NCBI RefSeq assembly: GCF_003053565.1
Contig: NZ_QAXS01000033.1
Location: forward strand, 1-34,754
Origin: Halanaerobium saccharolyticum
GTDB lineage: Bacteria > Bacillota > Halanaerobiia > Halanaerobiales > Halanaerobiaceae
DNA: 34,754 nt
Direction: 5' to 3'
Part shown: in pieces, positions 34,278 to 34,754 of the stretch
Layout of the letters: each line of letters begins with the position of its first letter
How positions within the stretch are numbered: position 1 is the first letter of the stretch
Position numbers and translations under genes: made by a program
Notes under the pieces: generated by a model
Database searches by the model: none
What the model was told of the DNA's origin: nothing
What the model saw: only the letters and a program-made list of their open reading frames with translations

Positions 34278-34607
34278 ATGAAAACAAAAAAGATAATTCT
34301 AATATTATTTCTCATTCTGTCACTTAGCTTTGTTTTAACAGGATGTTCTGCTATTGGTGAGTTGAAAACTGAGACTAGAATTAATGATTTTTTAACAAGT
34401 CCAGATGGGCCGGAATATGTATTAAATCAATCATTTAAAAAACTTATAGATGAATTTTCTAATACTCCGGACTTAGATAATTATGAATGGTCCTACAATG
34501 TTAATCTTGAAGATCCAAATATTGTAGATGCCCAAGCAGACTCTGACGGCTCCGGTATTTTAACTGCTAGAAATATAGTTTTAGTTTTTGACACTAGCAT
34601 TGCATAA
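34278..34607 (+). pseudogene. Lipoprotein of unknown function, 3' end replaced by an IS
   Basis: The gene begins with a lipoprotein signal peptide (MKTKKIILILFLILSLSF) and a lipobox LTGC with Cys at residue 23, then a soluble part (SAIGELKTETRINDF, EYVLNQSFKKLIDEF) that I do not recognise. AAGGAG stands before the ATG. From 34592 onward the sequence is the IS end shared with the left edge of the window, so the last five codons and the stop (34605-34607) come from the IS. The native protein was longer; only about 105 residues remain. Confidence 0.75.
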
Positions 34608-34649
34608 AAATATTTAAGAAAAGTCAAGTTCGATTTTTAGCGAAAATAC

Positions 34650-34678
34650 TTGCTTAAATTAGAAAAACTCCTTATAAT
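34650..34678 (+). promoter_or_regulatory. Promoter of the flanking IS transposase
   Basis: TTGCTT (34650-34655) and TATAAT (34673-34678) are 17 bases apart, 52 bases before the start codon. The same promoter exists on the minus strand at 77-105. Confidence 0.65.
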
Positions 34679-34692
34679 TGGGATTAGGATAG

Positions 34693-34740
34693 TCTTTGTC
34701 CAAATCCCAAAAAATAAGGAGCATATACTATGGACAAAGA
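34693..34740 (+). promoter_or_regulatory. Leader hairpin enclosing the transposase ribosome site
   Basis: TCTTTGTCC (34693-34701) pairs perfectly with GGACAAAGA (34732-34740), which is the start of the coding sequence. The loop holds AAGGAG (34716-34721), and the last base of the ATG (34730-34732) is in the stem. Formation would hide or hinder the start site. A competing pair (TTGGGATT with AATCCCAA, near 34678-34710) lies in the same leader. Confidence 0.5.
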
Positions 34741-34754
34741 TATCACAGAAACCA
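34730..34754 (+). CDS. Transposase, N-terminal fragment (runs off the window)
   Basis: Eight codons (M-D-K-D-I-T-E-T) start at ATG 34730, nine bases after AAGGAG, identical to the fragment at 25-1 on the other strand. The family cannot be determined from this length. Confidence 0.5.

Larger units (their letters stand above)
34592..34754 (+). mobile_element. 5' end of an IS element (right copy, partial)
   Basis: This is the perfect reverse complement of 1-163. It begins with the tip CACTAGCATTGCAT, inserted in the lipoprotein gene, and includes a complete promoter, ribosome site and transposase start. The element runs out of the window. Its transposase reads outward, opposite to the left copy. 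Confidence 0.8.

Overview
The window looks like a chromosomal segment of an anaerobic, halophilic, diderm Firmicute of the Halanaerobiales, most likely Halanaerobium. This is judged from the A+T-rich, Lys/Glu/Asn-rich coding style, the strong AGGAGG-type ribosome sites, and the solute-binding proteins, which carry ordinary signal-peptidase-I signals rather than lipoboxes, as fits a periplasm. The genus is an inference; no rRNA is present.

Layout. (1) 1-163 and 34592-34754 are perfect reverse complements: the 5' end of one insertion sequence (IS), promoter plus first transposase codons, in two outward-reading copies that bound the window. The right copy truncates a lipoprotein gene. (2) 303-4030 is a broken c-di-GMP gene (membrane segment, PAS, GGDEF, HD-GYP). 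It is split by an in-frame TAG and by an apparently intact 1714-bp IS3-family element (1375-3088) flanked by 4-bp AGAT duplications. (3) 4066-5476, minus strand: a small membrane protein and an ArsR-type regulator with a large C-terminal domain. (4) 5979-18081, plus strand: a long arabinan/arabino-oligosaccharide operon encoding a family-5 solute-binding protein, an Opp/Dpp-type importer (two permeases, two ATPases), two GH51 arabinofuranosidases and two GH43 enzymes, closed by an intrinsic terminator at 18098. (5) 18201-19067 is an aldo/keto reductase, facing a DUF815-type AAA+ ATPase (19208-20479, minus). (6) 20723-27481: GH31 alpha-glucosidase, MalE/F/G-like importer without its own ATPase, and a LacI regulator, with a LacI-type operator at 20661. 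(7) 27620-31929: two tandem flippase-like membrane proteins and a membrane protein joining a metallophosphoesterase-like domain with no metal ligands left to a GT4 glycosyltransferase. (8) 32006-34195: GH36 alpha-galactosidase. (9) 34278: the truncated lipoprotein.

How it works together. None of the six glycosidases has a signal peptide. The cell therefore appears to import oligosaccharides (arabino-oligosaccharides through the Opp-type system, alpha-glucosides through the MalEFG-type system) and hydrolyse them in the cytoplasm. Both transporter operons have a terminator-like hairpin directly after the binding-protein gene, a layout that would give more binding protein than permease. The least explained unit is the 27620-31929 trio: a dead phosphoesterase fold outside the membrane, a glycosyltransferase inside, and two paralogous LPG_synthase_TM/UPF0104-type proteins, which I read as a possible envelope glycolipid or glycopolymer system.

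Several starts were moved to match visible ribosome sites: 5476 (minus), 11337, 14053, 15412, 16909, 20723 and 26462. No tRNA, rRNA or CRISPR array was seen.
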